This document shows, one piece after another, positions 25,305 to 33,528 of a DNA stretch of 40,835 nucleotides (within the stretch, counting starts at the first letter, position 1; each line of letters begins with the position of its first letter). This DNA comes from JBBIMP01 sp037444305 (lineage in GTDB: Bacteria > Acidobacteriota > UBA6911). Both the position numbers and the translations under genes were made by a program. The notes beneath the pieces are model-generated. The model saw nothing but the letters and a program-made list of their open reading frames with translations. It searched no databases and was not told the origin of the DNA. Where the stretch lies: NCBI GenBank assembly GCA_037444305.1, contig JBBIMP010000044.1:1-40835 (forward strand), read 5' to 3'.

Positions 25305-26339
25305 CTACGACCAGCGGAACCAGCGCAGGGCCAGAACAAAAGAGAGCCCTCCCCAGAGCGCGAGAACGGCGATCCTCCACCCCTGCGAAGCCAGCGACGC
25401 CCCCTCCAGGATCACCGCGCGCAGGGCGTAGTTCAGCTGGGTCAGCGGCAGCGCCTGCACCAGCGGCTGCACCAGGTCGGGGAACCGGTCCGGCGAGAAG
25501 AAGATCCCCGAGAGCAGCCACATCGGCAGCATGATCAGGTTCATCAGGCCCGAGACCGTCTCGATGCGCTGCGCGCGGCTCGCCACCAGCAGGCCCAGGC
25601 CCGCGAAGGTCATCGCGCCCACGACGGAAAGCAGGAATATCTCCAGCAGGCTGCCCCGGACGGCAATTCCGAAAAACACCGCTCCGGCCCCGAGGATCAC
25701 GACCAGCTCCGGCACGGTGAACACCAGCCGGCTGCCGATCATCGACCAGAGGAAGTCGGTTTTCTTCATGGGCGTGGCGACGAACCGCTTCAGCAGCTTC
25801 CGCACGCGCATGTCCACGATGACGAAGCCGACGCCCCACATGCCGCTGCCCATGAGGTTCATCCCCAGCAGCCCGGGCACGAGGAAATCTATGTAGCGCG
25901 CTCCCGGCGCCACGAGTTGCTCTTCGCGCGTCGCCACCGGGTCGCGCCGGCCCGCAGCCCGCTGCAGCGCGTCGTCCACCTTGCGCCGCGCCAGGGCGCT
26001 TTCGGGCCGCGCCGGGTCGTACACGTAGGTGTAGTCCTCTCCGGGGATGACCACGATGGACGTCTTGCCCAGTCTCAGCCGCTCGCGGCACTCCAAGGGC
26101 GCCTGGACGGCGACGGCGAACTCGGGGCTTTCCCGCAGGCTCGCGGCCACCTGCGCGGCCGCGGCATGCTCCTGGACGTCCACGAAGATCCTCTCCGCGG
26201 GGCGGTTGCGGAAGGCGAGGCCCAGGCCGAGGGCGAGAAGAAGCGGAAATCCGTAGACCCAGAAGACCGCCGCCGGCTCGCGGAGGAAATCCCGGAACCG
26301 GGCGATCATGAGCTGCTCAAACGGACGGTATCTCTTCAT
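25305..26339 (-). CDS. ABC-2 type exporter permease
   Basis: The membrane subunit (344 residues) of an ABC-2 exporter. Helix 1 (~25-43) is followed by a periplasmic domain of about 120 residues (~45-150, with EDYTYVYDPARPESALARRK). Five further hydrophobic segments lie between ~155 and the C-terminus (FLVPGLLGMNLMGSGMWGVG; LMNLIMLPMWLLSGIFF). This is the layout of YhhJ/NodJ-like permeases that export drugs, lipids or cell-envelope components. Its start overlaps the end of the ATPase gene by 23 bp, showing one operon. The substrate is unknown. Confidence 0.92.
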   Translation of the reverse strand: MKRYRPFEQLMIARFRDFLREPAAVFWVYGFPLLLALGLGLAFRNRPAERIFVDVQEHAAAAQVAASLRESPEFAVAVQAPLECRERLRLGKTSIVVIPGEDYTYVYDPARPESALARRKVDDALQRAAGRRDPVATREEQLVAPGARYIDFLVPGLLGMNLMGSGMWGVGFVIVDMRVRKLLKRFVATPMKKTDFLWSMIGSRLVFTVPELVVILGAGAVFFGIAVRGSLLEIFLLSVVGAMTFAGLGLLVASRAQRIETVSGLMNLIMLPMWLLSGIFFSPDRFPDLVQPLVQALPLTQLNYALRAVILEGASLASQGWRIAVLALWGGLSFVLALRWFRWS

Positions 26340-27291
26340 CGCGCAGGTGCCTTCCCGTGAGATGGACGAACACGTCTTCGAGGCTCGCGTGCCGTGTCGT
26401 CAGCCGCGCCAGCTTCGCGCCGCGGGAGCGCAGCAGCTCCAGCAGGCCGGGGATCGCCACGTGCGGCTCCGTGACCGTCAGCGCCGTTCCGCTCCCTTCC
26501 CGGCGCACCTCCCGCACGGCCGGCAGAAGCGCCAGCTCTCCGTCCGCCACGCCGTCCTCCGCTTCCAGGGCGAATTCGATGACGTGGTCGGCCCCCAGCG
26601 AGGCGATCAGCTCGGCGGGCGAACCCAGGGCGATCACCTTGCCCCGGTCGATCACCGCCACCCGGTCGCACAGCCTCTCGGCCTCGTCCATGTAATGGGT
26701 GGTGAGCAGCGTGGTGCGGCCCTGCTCCCCCAGCCGCCGGACGATGTCCCAGATCTGCCGGCGCGACTGCGGATCCAGGCCCGTCGTGGGCTCGTCCAGG
26801 AAAAGCAGGTCCGGATTCCCTACCAGCGCGCAGGCCACGGCCAGCCGCTGCCTCTGCCCGCCCGAGAGCTTCACGACCCACGACCGGCCCTTTTCCGTCA
26901 GCCCGACCGCATCCATGACATCCTCGGGCTTTTCGCCCGACGGGTAGAAGCTGCGGAAGAGGGTCAGCGTTTCCAGCACCGAGAGCTTTTCCGGGAAGCG
27001 CGTCTCCTGCAGAGTGATCCCCAGGCGCCGGCGCAGCACCTTGTCGGCCTTGCCCCACTGCATCCCCAGGACCTCGACGCGGCCCGACGTGGGGGGGAGA
27101 AGCCCTTCGAGGATTTCGATCGTCGTGGTCTTGCCGGCGCCGTTCGGGCCGAGCAGGCCGAAGCATTCGCCGCGGCGGACTTCGAGGTCGAGGCCGTTGA
27201 CGGCGTCGACGTGGCCGTTGCGGCTTTTGTAGCGCTTGTGCAGGCCGCGGCAGAGGATCGCCGCGCTTGCCTGGGCAGCCGGATCATTCAC
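26317..27291 (-). CDS. ABC exporter ATPase
   Basis: A nucleotide-binding subunit (324 residues) of the CcmA/DrrA class. Walker A GPNGAGKT is at 48-55, Q-loop Q95, signature LSGGQ at 142-146, Walker B LLFLDEP at 162-168, and the switch His is in LLTTHYMDEAERL. A C-terminal region of about 90 residues beyond the core (~235-324) is typical of DrrA-like exporters. The start is a GTG at 27291 without a good ribosome binding site, so a slightly later start is possible. It precedes and overlaps the permease. The upstream radical SAM gene ends 88 nt away on the same strand, so co-transcription is possible. Confidence 0.94.
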   Translation of the reverse strand: MNDPAAQASAAILCRGLHKRYKSRNGHVDAVNGLDLEVRRGECFGLLGPNGAGKTTTIEILEGLLPPTSGRVEVLGMQWGKADKVLRRRLGITLQETRFPEKLSVLETLTLFRSFYPSGEKPEDVMDAVGLTEKGRSWVVKLSGGQRQRLAVACALVGNPDLLFLDEPTTGLDPQSRRQIWDIVRRLGEQGRTTLLTTHYMDEAERLCDRVAVIDRGKVIALGSPAELIASLGADHVIEFALEAEDGVADGELALLPAVREVRREGSGTALTVTEPHVAIPGLLELLRSRGAKLARLTTRHASLEDVFVHLTGRHLRDEEIPSV

Positions 27292-27379
27292 GACGAACAG
27301 GTTATCAGACTATCGGCCCCGAAAGAATGGGCCGCGGAACAACGCGGACTTCCGCATTTTCCGCGGCTCCATTCTTTTT

Positions 27380-29113
27380 TCATTCCCCGCCGTTGCCGGA
27401 ATCGCGCAGGAACCGCCGCTGCGCCGGCCGGATCGACGCGATCAGCTCGCCCCGCGTCTTGATCCGAAGCGGCCGGCCGAGGTAGATCCTGTGCATCCGG
27501 CCCATGAGCTTCTCCGGCAGCGCCCCGGCAAACAGCAGCAGCGGCCAGGTGAAGGCAGGACCGTTCAGCCGGCGCAGCTTGCACAGCCAGAGCAGCACAG
27601 AGCCGATGCGCCACGCGGGCGGCCCCCACCAGCTCACCTGCCCCGGGCGCATGTTCATCTTCCAGCACTTCATGATCAGCTGCCACTGCAGCGGGGTCAG
27701 GTCGCGCGTTTCGGTCACGCCCCTGCTCTGCGCCAGCCGGGTGTCGTGCAGCGGGGTGAACACCGAAGGGATGAGGAAGGCGAACAGCCCGCGGCGCTCG
27801 ATCTCGTAGACCAGGTCGAGCGTGGCTCTGACGTCCTCGTCGGTCTCGTCCGGGCTGCCGACGATCAGGGTCATGGCCGGAAACCAGTTGTGGCGGTTCA
27901 GGATCGTGAGGCCCTGGATGACGACGCTGGGCCAGTCTTCGATCGAGAAGGGGACGCCCTTGCTGGGCATCAGCTTCTTGGCCATGCGCACCGACCCGGT
28001 CTCGAGCCCGATCAGCGGCGTCAGGATCTTCTTCCGCGGGTGGGTGCTGAGCGACGGCAGGTGCACGGGGCTCTTGTCGATGAGGATCTCCGAGAGCTCT
28101 TGAATCAGGACCGGATCCACGACCGCGGGCGCGATCGTGCAGTGGCTCAGCACGTGATGCTCGACCCCCGGGGTGTTCACGATCTCGCCGAACAGATCGA
28201 GCAGCGCCTCGCGATTCGGGAAATAGAAGGGCGTTTCGGTGCCCACCTGGCCCCAGATGAACAGGTCCTCGGTCGCGAGCGAGATCTGGTTGTTCCCCTC
28301 GCGCACATTTGCCCGGACCGCGCTCAGGATCTTCTCCTTGGGCAGGTCCAGCTGCGGGCTCAGGTCCGGGAGACAGAACCGGCACCGCCGGCCGCAGCCG
28401 GTCGTCATCTCGACAACGCCGAAGGTGGTGCGCCGGTCGGGCACGAGGATGCTCTCCCGGTCGCCCGGGTGCGCCGCCTGCACGCGTCGGGGCAGCTCCC
28501 TGCCCTGCAGCGCGAGCTCGAACACCTCGAAGGCCTCGGCCGACTCGCAGCGCCCTTCGACGACGCAGTCCACTCCCAGCTCATCGAAACTGTCGGTCTG
28601 ACTGATCTGCCACCCGCCCGAGCCGCCGACTACGACGCGGAAACGGTCGCGGTAGCGGCTGTGCTTGATCCGCGCGAACATCTCCCGCGCGTACCGGGAA
28701 TTGATGGGCTGCCGGGAGGAGCCGAAGATCGAGGCGTAGACGCCGGCGGCGAAGGTCACGCCCAGCGGATTGTGCGTGGAGACGGCGACGAGCCGCGTGT
28801 CCGGGCCGAGGAAGCGGTCCAGGTCATCGGGATAGCACGCCACCACGTCCTCCGGCCGGAAGCGCTGCAGCAGCGCGGCCTCGACCAGCCGGACGCCCGC
28901 GGGCATCGTCCGGGCCGAGCCGTCCCCGTTGCGCTCCACCTCGCGCCAGCGCGGGTACTTCTGGTTGATGGCCGGCTCGAGCCACGCCGGCAGCGAAGCC
29001 AGGGTCATCTGGATGAAAAAGCCGGGGTGGTCGATGGTTTCGGTCAGCGGCGCCGTCAGGACAATGCGTGCGCCGCCCTGCTCCGGCAGCGTGCCGCTGT
29101 GGCTCGTGTTCAA
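27380..29113 (-). CDS. Radical SAM protein with putative cobalamin-binding-type N-terminal domain
   Basis: A 577-residue radical SAM enzyme. The 4Fe-4S motif CxxxCxxC is at C240, C244 and C247 (TTGCGRRCRFC). The ~190-residue N-terminal part contains VVACYPDDLDRFLGPD, AVSTHNPLG and RVVVGGSGGWQ, as in B12-binding-type radical SAM proteins (COG1032 class). No DxHxxG cobalamin-ligand motif is evident, so B12 may not be bound through a His. The core continues with GLETGS (SAM site) and LIVGSPDETDEDV. A C-terminal ~130 residues contain a hydrophobic WPLLLFAGALPEKLMG segment. The product is unknown. It lies upstream of an ABC-2 exporter and downstream of a Cys-rich small protein, all on the minus strand. 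Confidence 0.88.
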   Translation of the reverse strand: MNTSHSGTLPEQGGARIVLTAPLTETIDHPGFFIQMTLASLPAWLEPAINQKYPRWREVERNGDGSARTMPAGVRLVEAALLQRFRPEDVVACYPDDLDRFLGPDTRLVAVSTHNPLGVTFAAGVYASIFGSSRQPINSRYAREMFARIKHSRYRDRFRVVVGGSGGWQISQTDSFDELGVDCVVEGRCESAEAFEVFELALQGRELPRRVQAAHPGDRESILVPDRRTTFGVVEMTTGCGRRCRFCLPDLSPQLDLPKEKILSAVRANVREGNNQISLATEDLFIWGQVGTETPFYFPNREALLDLFGEIVNTPGVEHHVLSHCTIAPAVVDPVLIQELSEILIDKSPVHLPSLSTHPRKKILTPLIGLETGSVRMAKKLMPSKGVPFSIEDWPSVVIQGLTILNRHNWFPAMTLIVGSPDETDEDVRATLDLVYEIERRGLFAFLIPSVFTPLHDTRLAQSRGVTETRDLTPLQWQLIMKCWKMNMRPGQVSWWGPPAWRIGSVLLWLCKLRRLNGPAFTWPLLLFAGALPEKLMGRMHRIYLGRPLRIKTRGELIASIRPAQRRFLRDSGNGGE

Positions 29114-29292
29114 ATCCGCCTCCTTGCCGTTGCCCGGCGTGCCCTCTCTTCGGGGTAGTCTGCATAGAGTAGCAGAAGCCAGGTATCGAAACCACGCGCC
29201 GACTCACACTCGCGGACCGGGCGGATCCACTCTCCTCCAGGGACGGGGAAAGGCGTCGGCCCCCGGCGGATCGCAATTATCTCTTCGGCAGA

Positions 29293-29354
29293 GGGGGGAC
29301 AGGCTACCCTGTCCCTCCTCTGTCCGGTAGGGGGACAGGGTAGCCTGTCCCCCC
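29293..29354. repeat. Inverted repeat with 23-bp arms
   Basis: GGGGGGACAGGCTACCCTGTCCC at 29293-29315 has an exact reverse complement at 29332-29354, with 16 nt between. Each arm is itself nearly palindromic (GGGACAGG/CCTGTCCC), so alternative hairpins are possible. It sits upstream of the radical SAM gene and just downstream of the Cys-rich gene, where it could end that transcript. It looks like a REP-type element. Confidence 0.75.
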
Positions 29355-29360
29355 CACCGG

Positions 29361-29549
29361 CTAGAGCTTCTGCGGCGAGCAGAGATTTTCCGCCTCGGCG
29401 GCGGTCCTGCCGCACTCGCTGCATATATGCTGGGCGTTCTTCACCAGCGGCCTGAGTTCATCCAGCTTTATCCGACCCGGGCAACAGGTCAGGGCGCACA
29501 GCTTGTCCTCGTGAGAACCTTCGTGGTGCAGGTGATCGCTCATGCTCAT
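29361..29549 (-). CDS. Small Cys-rich protein (62 aa), probable metal-binding
   Basis: A 62-residue protein with His-rich N-terminus (DHLHHEGSHEDK) and cysteines C18, C22, C23, C43, C46 and C57. The CSECGRTAAEAENLC segment resembles a small zinc-ribbon-like family of unknown function; I recognise the style but not a name. The start is the ATG at 29549 with AAAGGAAA just upstream; an ATG two codons later is equally plausible. The frame reaching to 29657 adds unrelated residues. Its position ahead of radical SAM and exporter genes invites a precursor-peptide idea, but the metal-binding look makes that less likely. Confidence 0.7.
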   Translation of the reverse strand: MSMSDHLHHEGSHEDKLCALTCCPGRIKLDELRPLVKNAQHICSECGRTAAEAENLCSPQKL

Positions 29550-29739
29550 TCTTTCCTTTGATTTCTGCGTTCGTATTGAGTAGCGCTGCTTTTGATGATA
29601 CGGAACCCCCTGCAGGCTGTCAAATGGGACCGGTTCCGCCCCTTCCTCCCAACGCATTACGAGTTGATCGCCCGCGGCTTGATTTCGCCCGGTTGATGGA
29701 TCAAAATGCCGCGCAGCAGGTTTCCACTAGGAGAGATAT

Positions 29740-30213
29740 ATGAAGAGAGCAACACTTTTCGTGGCATTTGGGCTTTGCATTTTCGCCTTGGCGATGGCCT
29801 CCCCGAACTTCAGCGGCACCTGGGTCATGAACGCCGACAAGAGCGATCCGGTCGGCGGCGGTGCGCGTCCCGGAGGGGCCGGCGGCGGCATGGGCGGGGG
29901 CGAGATGGTGATCACGATGACCGCTACGGAGATGGTCATTGCCCGCACCTTCGGCCAGAACGCCATCGAAATCAAGTACATCCTGGACGGGGCCGAGCAC
30001 ACCTCCTCCAGCCAGATGGGCGACCTCAAGTACAAGGCGACATGGAGCGAAGGCACCCTGACGGTCCAGGGCACCCGCAGCACCCAGCGCGGCGACATGC
30101 CGATGAAGGAGCAGTATTCGATCTCTGCCGACGGCAAGGAACTGACCGTCCTGACGACCCGGCAGGGCCCCCAGGGCGAGTCCGTCCGCAAGGCGGTCTA
30201 CGACAAGAAATAA
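29740..30213 (+). CDS. Secreted 'FSGTW' domain protein of Acidobacteriota type
   Basis: A 157-residue exported protein. A signal peptide (MKRATLFVAFGLCIFALAMA) is followed by SPNFSGTWVMNADKSD, the opening typical of small lipocalin-like secreted proteins abundant in Acidobacteriota. Next comes a Gly-rich linker with GGARPGGAGGGMGGG (~40-54), then a beta-rich domain with repeated pattern (GDLKYKATWSEGTLTVQGTR; YSISADGKELTVLTTRQG). AGGAGAG lies ahead of the ATG. The ligand and function are unknown. It converges with the S10 peptidase gene across a shared hairpin. Confidence 0.88.
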   Translation: MKRATLFVAFGLCIFALAMASPNFSGTWVMNADKSDPVGGGARPGGAGGGMGGGEMVITMTATEMVIARTFGQNAIEIKYILDGAEHTSSSQMGDLKYKATWSEGTLTVQGTRSTQRGDMPMKEQYSISADGKELTVLTTRQGPQGESVRKAVYDKK

Positions 30214-30228
30214 CCGGCCTTGTTTCCC

Positions 30229-30268
30229 TCCGGGGACGCGGCGGTCGCGCCTTTGCCGCGCCCCCGGA
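30229..30268. terminator. Strong hairpin between convergent genes
   Basis: TCCGGGG-A-CGCGGC (30229-30242) pairs with GCCGCG-C-CCCCGGA (30255-30268): 13 pairs around one A/C mismatch, 12-nt loop. It lies between the converging secreted-protein and S10 peptidase genes and may serve both. There is no adjoining T tract, so termination is inferred from position. Confidence 0.5.
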
Positions 30269-30309
30269 TGGACTCTTCCTTCAGCCTTCCCGCAACCGGC
30301 AGGCCGGGG

Positions 30310-31854
30310 CTACTGCGCCTTCCGCGGGTACTTCGGCAGATCTACCAGGCTCCACTGGATGAACTTCCGCAGGTCCTCGTTCGAGGTGGCCAGGTCCGCC
30401 TTCCTCAGGTACATCATGTGCCCGCTCTCGTACCAGGCGAAGCGGAACCGGTCGCGGAACTCCCCGCCCGGCTGCAGGTGCGAAATCGTGTACACGGCGC
30501 TGTAGTAGTCGGTTGCCGCATCGAAGTACCCCCCCTGGATCAGCACCTTCAGGTAGGGATTGTCCCGCATCGCCTGCCGGAGCATGTCCCCCACGTTGGC
30601 GGTCTCGTCCCGCCGCCACGGCCGGACGTTCCCCCAGACGTTGTACTCCAGGTCGGTGACGTACTTCAGCTCCTCCCGCAGGTAGCGGTTGACGGCGCTG
30701 CTGAAAGGGCCGTTCCAGTCGGCCATGGCGGGGTCATATTCGGGATTCTCCCCGGCGGCATCCTTGTCCACGCCGAGGTAGCGGCTGTCCAGCCGCCCGA
30801 CCGTCAGCCGCTGGTCGCGCAGCAGCTCTTTCCAGTAGCGCCGCGGCTCGACGCGCAGATTGGTGGAGACGACATACTCGGGCTTCAGCCCCAGGTAGCG
30901 GGCCACCTTCCGCGCGACACGGTCCCGCTCGGCGTCCCCCAGCCGGTCGCCTTTCACCAGCGCCGCCAGGTACTCGCCCATGGCGAACGCCTCCACCTCC
31001 TGCAGGAACTTCTCGAGCGGCAGCGACTGCAGCTCGCCGGCAAGTTGGCGGTGGTACCAGGCCGTGGCGGCGCGCTGTGGGAGTGTCGTGGCGTAGGAGA
31101 CGTCGACGCCGCGCTCCAGGTCGAGCCCCGTCATCGAGACCAGGATGATCCCGTTGAGGTAGATCTGGTGCTGCCGCGACAGGTGGCCGGCCAGGCCGGA
31201 CGCGCGCGTCGTGCCGTAGCTCTCGCCGATGACGAACTTGGGGGACATCCAGCGATCCTTGCGCACGAGGTAGAGGCGGATGAACTCGGCCACCGACTGG
31301 ATGTCGGAGAGCGTTCCGTGGTACTTGTGGATGTCCTCCCCTTCGGCCATACGGCTGAAGCCCGTGGCGACGGGATCAATGTAAACGATGTCCGCGGCGT
31401 CCAGGATCGAGTGCGGGTTGTCCTCCAGCTTGCCCGGCGGCAGCGTCGCGAAGCCCTCGTCGTCGTAGACCACGCGCCGCGGCCCGGTGTAGCCCAGGTG
31501 CATCCAGACCGAGGCCGTGCCCGGCCCGCCATTGAACGAAAACATCAGCGGCCTCGTGCTCCGGTCCGCCACGCCGTCGCGCGTGTAGGCGACGTAGAAA
31601 ACCTTCGCCATCAGTTTCCCGCCCTCCCGGATGGGCAGCCAGCCGGCCTCGGCGGTGTAGTTTATCAACTGGCCGTTGATGCGGGCGCTGTGCTGGGTCA
31701 CGACCGGCTTTTCGGGCAGCAGCTCGTGGTCCTTGCCCGCCTTGTTCGCCGCGGGTTGCGGCGGCGCGGCCGCGCGCGGCTCCTGTGCGCCGGCCGGCAG
31801 CGAGCGCAGGGCCAGGCCCAGCAGGAGAAGTAAAAGAATGGTTTTGGTCCTCAT
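30310..31854 (-). CDS. Secreted S10 family serine carboxypeptidase-like protein
   Basis: A 514-residue exported alpha/beta-hydrolase of peptidase family S10. A signal peptide (RTKTILLLLLLGLALRSLPAGAQ) precedes the catalytic set: oxyanion region SFNGGPGTASVW (~106-117), nucleophile S212 in GESYGTTRASG, Asp D445 in GGYFDAATD and His H479 in YESGHMMY. The fold and length match bacterial S10 members found in Acidobacteriota. These are presumed to trim C-terminal residues from peptides outside the cytoplasm. ATG 31854 sits at a normal distance from GGAGG; the ATG two codons earlier touches it. Confidence 0.93.
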   Translation of the reverse strand: MRTKTILLLLLLGLALRSLPAGAQEPRAAAPPQPAANKAGKDHELLPEKPVVTQHSARINGQLINYTAEAGWLPIREGGKLMAKVFYVAYTRDGVADRSTRPLMFSFNGGPGTASVWMHLGYTGPRRVVYDDEGFATLPPGKLEDNPHSILDAADIVYIDPVATGFSRMAEGEDIHKYHGTLSDIQSVAEFIRLYLVRKDRWMSPKFVIGESYGTTRASGLAGHLSRQHQIYLNGIILVSMTGLDLERGVDVSYATTLPQRAATAWYHRQLAGELQSLPLEKFLQEVEAFAMGEYLAALVKGDRLGDAERDRVARKVARYLGLKPEYVVSTNLRVEPRRYWKELLRDQRLTVGRLDSRYLGVDKDAAGENPEYDPAMADWNGPFSSAVNRYLREELKYVTDLEYNVWGNVRPWRRDETANVGDMLRQAMRDNPYLKVLIQGGYFDAATDYYSAVYTISHLQPGGEFRDRFRFAWYESGHMMYLRKADLATSNEDLRKFIQWSLVDLPKYPRKAQ

Positions 31855-31910
31855 CGGCATCCTCCGTCCAAACGGTGTGTGGTTGCCCTGGATCGTTCAT
31901 GAGTACAGAG

Positions 31911-31938
31911 GTTCGGGGACGCGGATGAACGCGGAAAT
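31911..31938 (+). repeat. Dispersed 'ACGCGGA..AACGCGG' element, copy 4
   Basis: TTCGGGGACGCGGATGAACGCGGA lies upstream of the S10 peptidase gene. This copy is 5' of its neighbour, whereas four of the other copies directly follow genes. Confidence 0.55.
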
Positions 31939-32120
31939 AACCCCGTCTGAATCCGCGTGCAGGGCTTTTGCCGCATCTCTTCCCCGGTCCGCCTACCCCG
32001 GATAGCCATGAACAATTCAGGTTAGAAATCGACGGGCCGAGTATACACTCGAACCGCCGCGCCGCAAGCGGTCGTGATACCCTGTGCGCGGACCATCACG
32101 GCAAAGCCAAGGGAGGCACG

Positions 32121-32288
32121 ATGATGAAGATGATCGGGCCGTTGGGCGGCATGACCTGGCACTCGACGGCGGAGTACTACCGCCTGATCAACGCGGGCGT
32201 GCAGGAGCGCCTGGCCGGCAACCACCGGCTGCCGCTTTTCGACACCACGGCGCTGCACGCCGCCGCTGCAATCGAGCCGGCGCTTTAG
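32121..32288 (+). pseudogene. Collapsed aspartate/glutamate racemase family gene
   Basis: A 55-codon open frame with GGGAGG upstream. It begins like the Asp/Glu racemase family (IGPLGGMTWHSTAEYYRLIN, then AGVQERLAG) and jumps straight to the family's C-terminal signature (LPLFDTTALHAAAAIEPAL). In intact members such as YgeA about 170 residues lie between, including both catalytic cysteines. The frame is preserved across the junction, and both ends, including a start and stop, are intact. It cannot be a racemase. Either an internal deletion removed the core or the sequence was mis-assembled. Confidence 0.72.
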
Positions 32289-32331
32289 TCCGAATTCTTC
32301 CGCTCCCCGATCGCCTTCGGCCCGGCAGCGA

Positions 32332-32858
32332 TCACCGGCGCACGGCTTCCATCGCCGAGAGGCTGTCCGTGCCGAATATCTGCACAACCGCGAACGGCGC
32401 CGCCGAGCGGACCTGGATCCTGCCGTCCGCGTGTCCCTGGGTTGCGGGAATCCACTCGAAGAGCAGCCCCACGTGCGTCTCCCCCGGCTGCAGCACGCGG
32501 TGATACATCCCTATGGCCTGCCCGTCGCGCGCCAGCGCGTCCACCCTCACCTCGACCGCCGCGCTCCCCGGATTCGCAAGGCTGAGCCCCGTTAACAGCA
32601 CCTGCTCGCGCAGCCCCGTCGGCCTGAAGCCCGACACCTGCGTCCCTCCGGGAGTGGTGCCGACCGCGACCTCGTAGCCCGAGGCGGGGATACCGCCTTT
32701 CGGCTTCAGCGCCAGGGGCAGCCGGCCTGCCCCGGAGGGGGAGCCTGGGCGGATGCAGGATTGCAGCTGAGCAGGGCGAGCGCCAGCAATGCCGCCGCGC
32801 TCGCTGTCCTCGGGTGTTTGCCGGTCACGGCGGACCTCCCATGGCTCAATGACTGCAT
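32332..32858 (-). pseudogene. Frameshifted secreted protein with C-terminal beta-domain
   Basis: ATG 32858 has AGGAG upstream and opens a signal peptide (GKHPRTASAAALLALALLSC then NPASAQA). This frame stops at about 32706. The neighbouring frame, open through the same point, encodes GRLPLALKPKGGIPASGYEV and then a beta-rich domain of a kind seen at the ends of exported Acidobacteriota proteins (LLTGLSLANPGSAAVEV, VLQPGETHVGLLFEW, AAPFAVVQIFGTDSLSAMEA). The switch point lies at a G5 run at 32737-32741 (C5 on the coding strand). One extra base there would restore a ~178-residue secreted protein. It may be a true mutation or a homopolymer sequencing error. Confidence 0.6.
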
Positions 32859-32954
32859 GTTACTCCTATGAGTGGCGAAGAGACAAACGGGCGCGAATCC
32901 CTGCCCTAAAGATTTCCGCCAAACCAACCGATTCAGCCGGCGGAGAGGGGTGAC

Positions 32955-33293
32955 GTGCCGGAACGCAGTCGTGTGGCCAAGGACAGGAGGGAGCTGTCGC
33001 GCCTGGTGGCGCTGCTGGGCTGCGAGTTCGTCTTCGGGCAGTCCACTTACGCGGCCACGGTGGTCAACCTCTCGATCAAGGGAGCGTTGCTCTCCGCCAA
33101 GGTCCTCCCGCCGGAGGGCAGCCCGGTGCAAGTTCGCCTCCGGTTCCCGAAACTGAAGTCTCCGCTGGTTCTGGACGCCACGGTCGTCCGCGGCGGCTGG
33201 GGCATGTCCGACATCGGCAAGGTCGGCCGGTTCGGCGTGCAGTTCACCTCCAGCCCCCTGGACCTGACCACTCTTTTCCGCTCCCTGCTCTGA
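32955..33293 (+). CDS. PilZ domain protein
   Basis: A 112-residue single-domain protein. The c-di-GMP-binding motifs of PilZ are recognisable: a basic RRELSR at 11-16 (RxxxR type) and NLSIKG at 38-43 (D/NxSxxG). They are followed by a beta-barrel pattern (VQVRLRFPKLKSPLVLDATV; RFGVQFTSSP). It could act as a c-di-GMP receptor in motility, polysaccharide or surface control, but no partner gene is adjacent. GTG 32955 is preceded by GGAGAGGGG at good spacing. It has its own transcription unit, divergent from the frameshifted gene. Confidence 0.85.
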   Translation: MPERSRVAKDRRELSRLVALLGCEFVFGQSTYAATVVNLSIKGALLSAKVLPPEGSPVQVRLRFPKLKSPLVLDATVVRGGWGMSDIGKVGRFGVQFTSSPLDLTTLFRSLL

Positions 33294-33400
33294 GTCTCGA
33301 GGTCGTGGCGCCTGTACCGAATAGCGCTTAGTTGAGGGTGATCGAAATCACCTGGTAACGTCGCTAAATCAATTGCTTAAGCCCCGAAAAGGCGGCGCGG

Positions 33401-33528
33401 GAAAGCCCAGGGTGTTGTCGGCGAATGCCGGGATTGAGCCCTGCAAGGGCGGCACAGCCGGTGCCGCCCTTGCAGGGCTCCTCTCTCTCCTTGGCCCGCC
33501 TTACCCAGGGCTTACGCCCTGGGCTTTC
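33401..33528. repeat. Nested inverted-repeat block (REP-like)
   Basis: The outer arms GAAAGCCCAGGG (33401-33412) and CCCTGGGCTTTC (33517-33528) are perfect complements. Inside are a 20-bp perfect inverted repeat (33436-33455 and 33461-33480, 5-nt loop AGCCG) and CCCAGGGC-TTAC-GCCCTGGG at 33504-33523. The last stem is the same as at 25142-25161. The block fills most of the 372-bp gap between the PilZ and MlrC genes and could stop transcription between them. I see no gene in the gap. Confidence 0.8.

Noticed and set aside
29361..29549. A RiPP precursor peptide for the neighbouring radical SAM enzyme
   Set aside because: Not adopted as the call: the CxxC and His pattern looks metal-binding, there is no clear leader/core division, and an inverted repeat separates the genes. 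The arrangement is listed only as a hypothesis.
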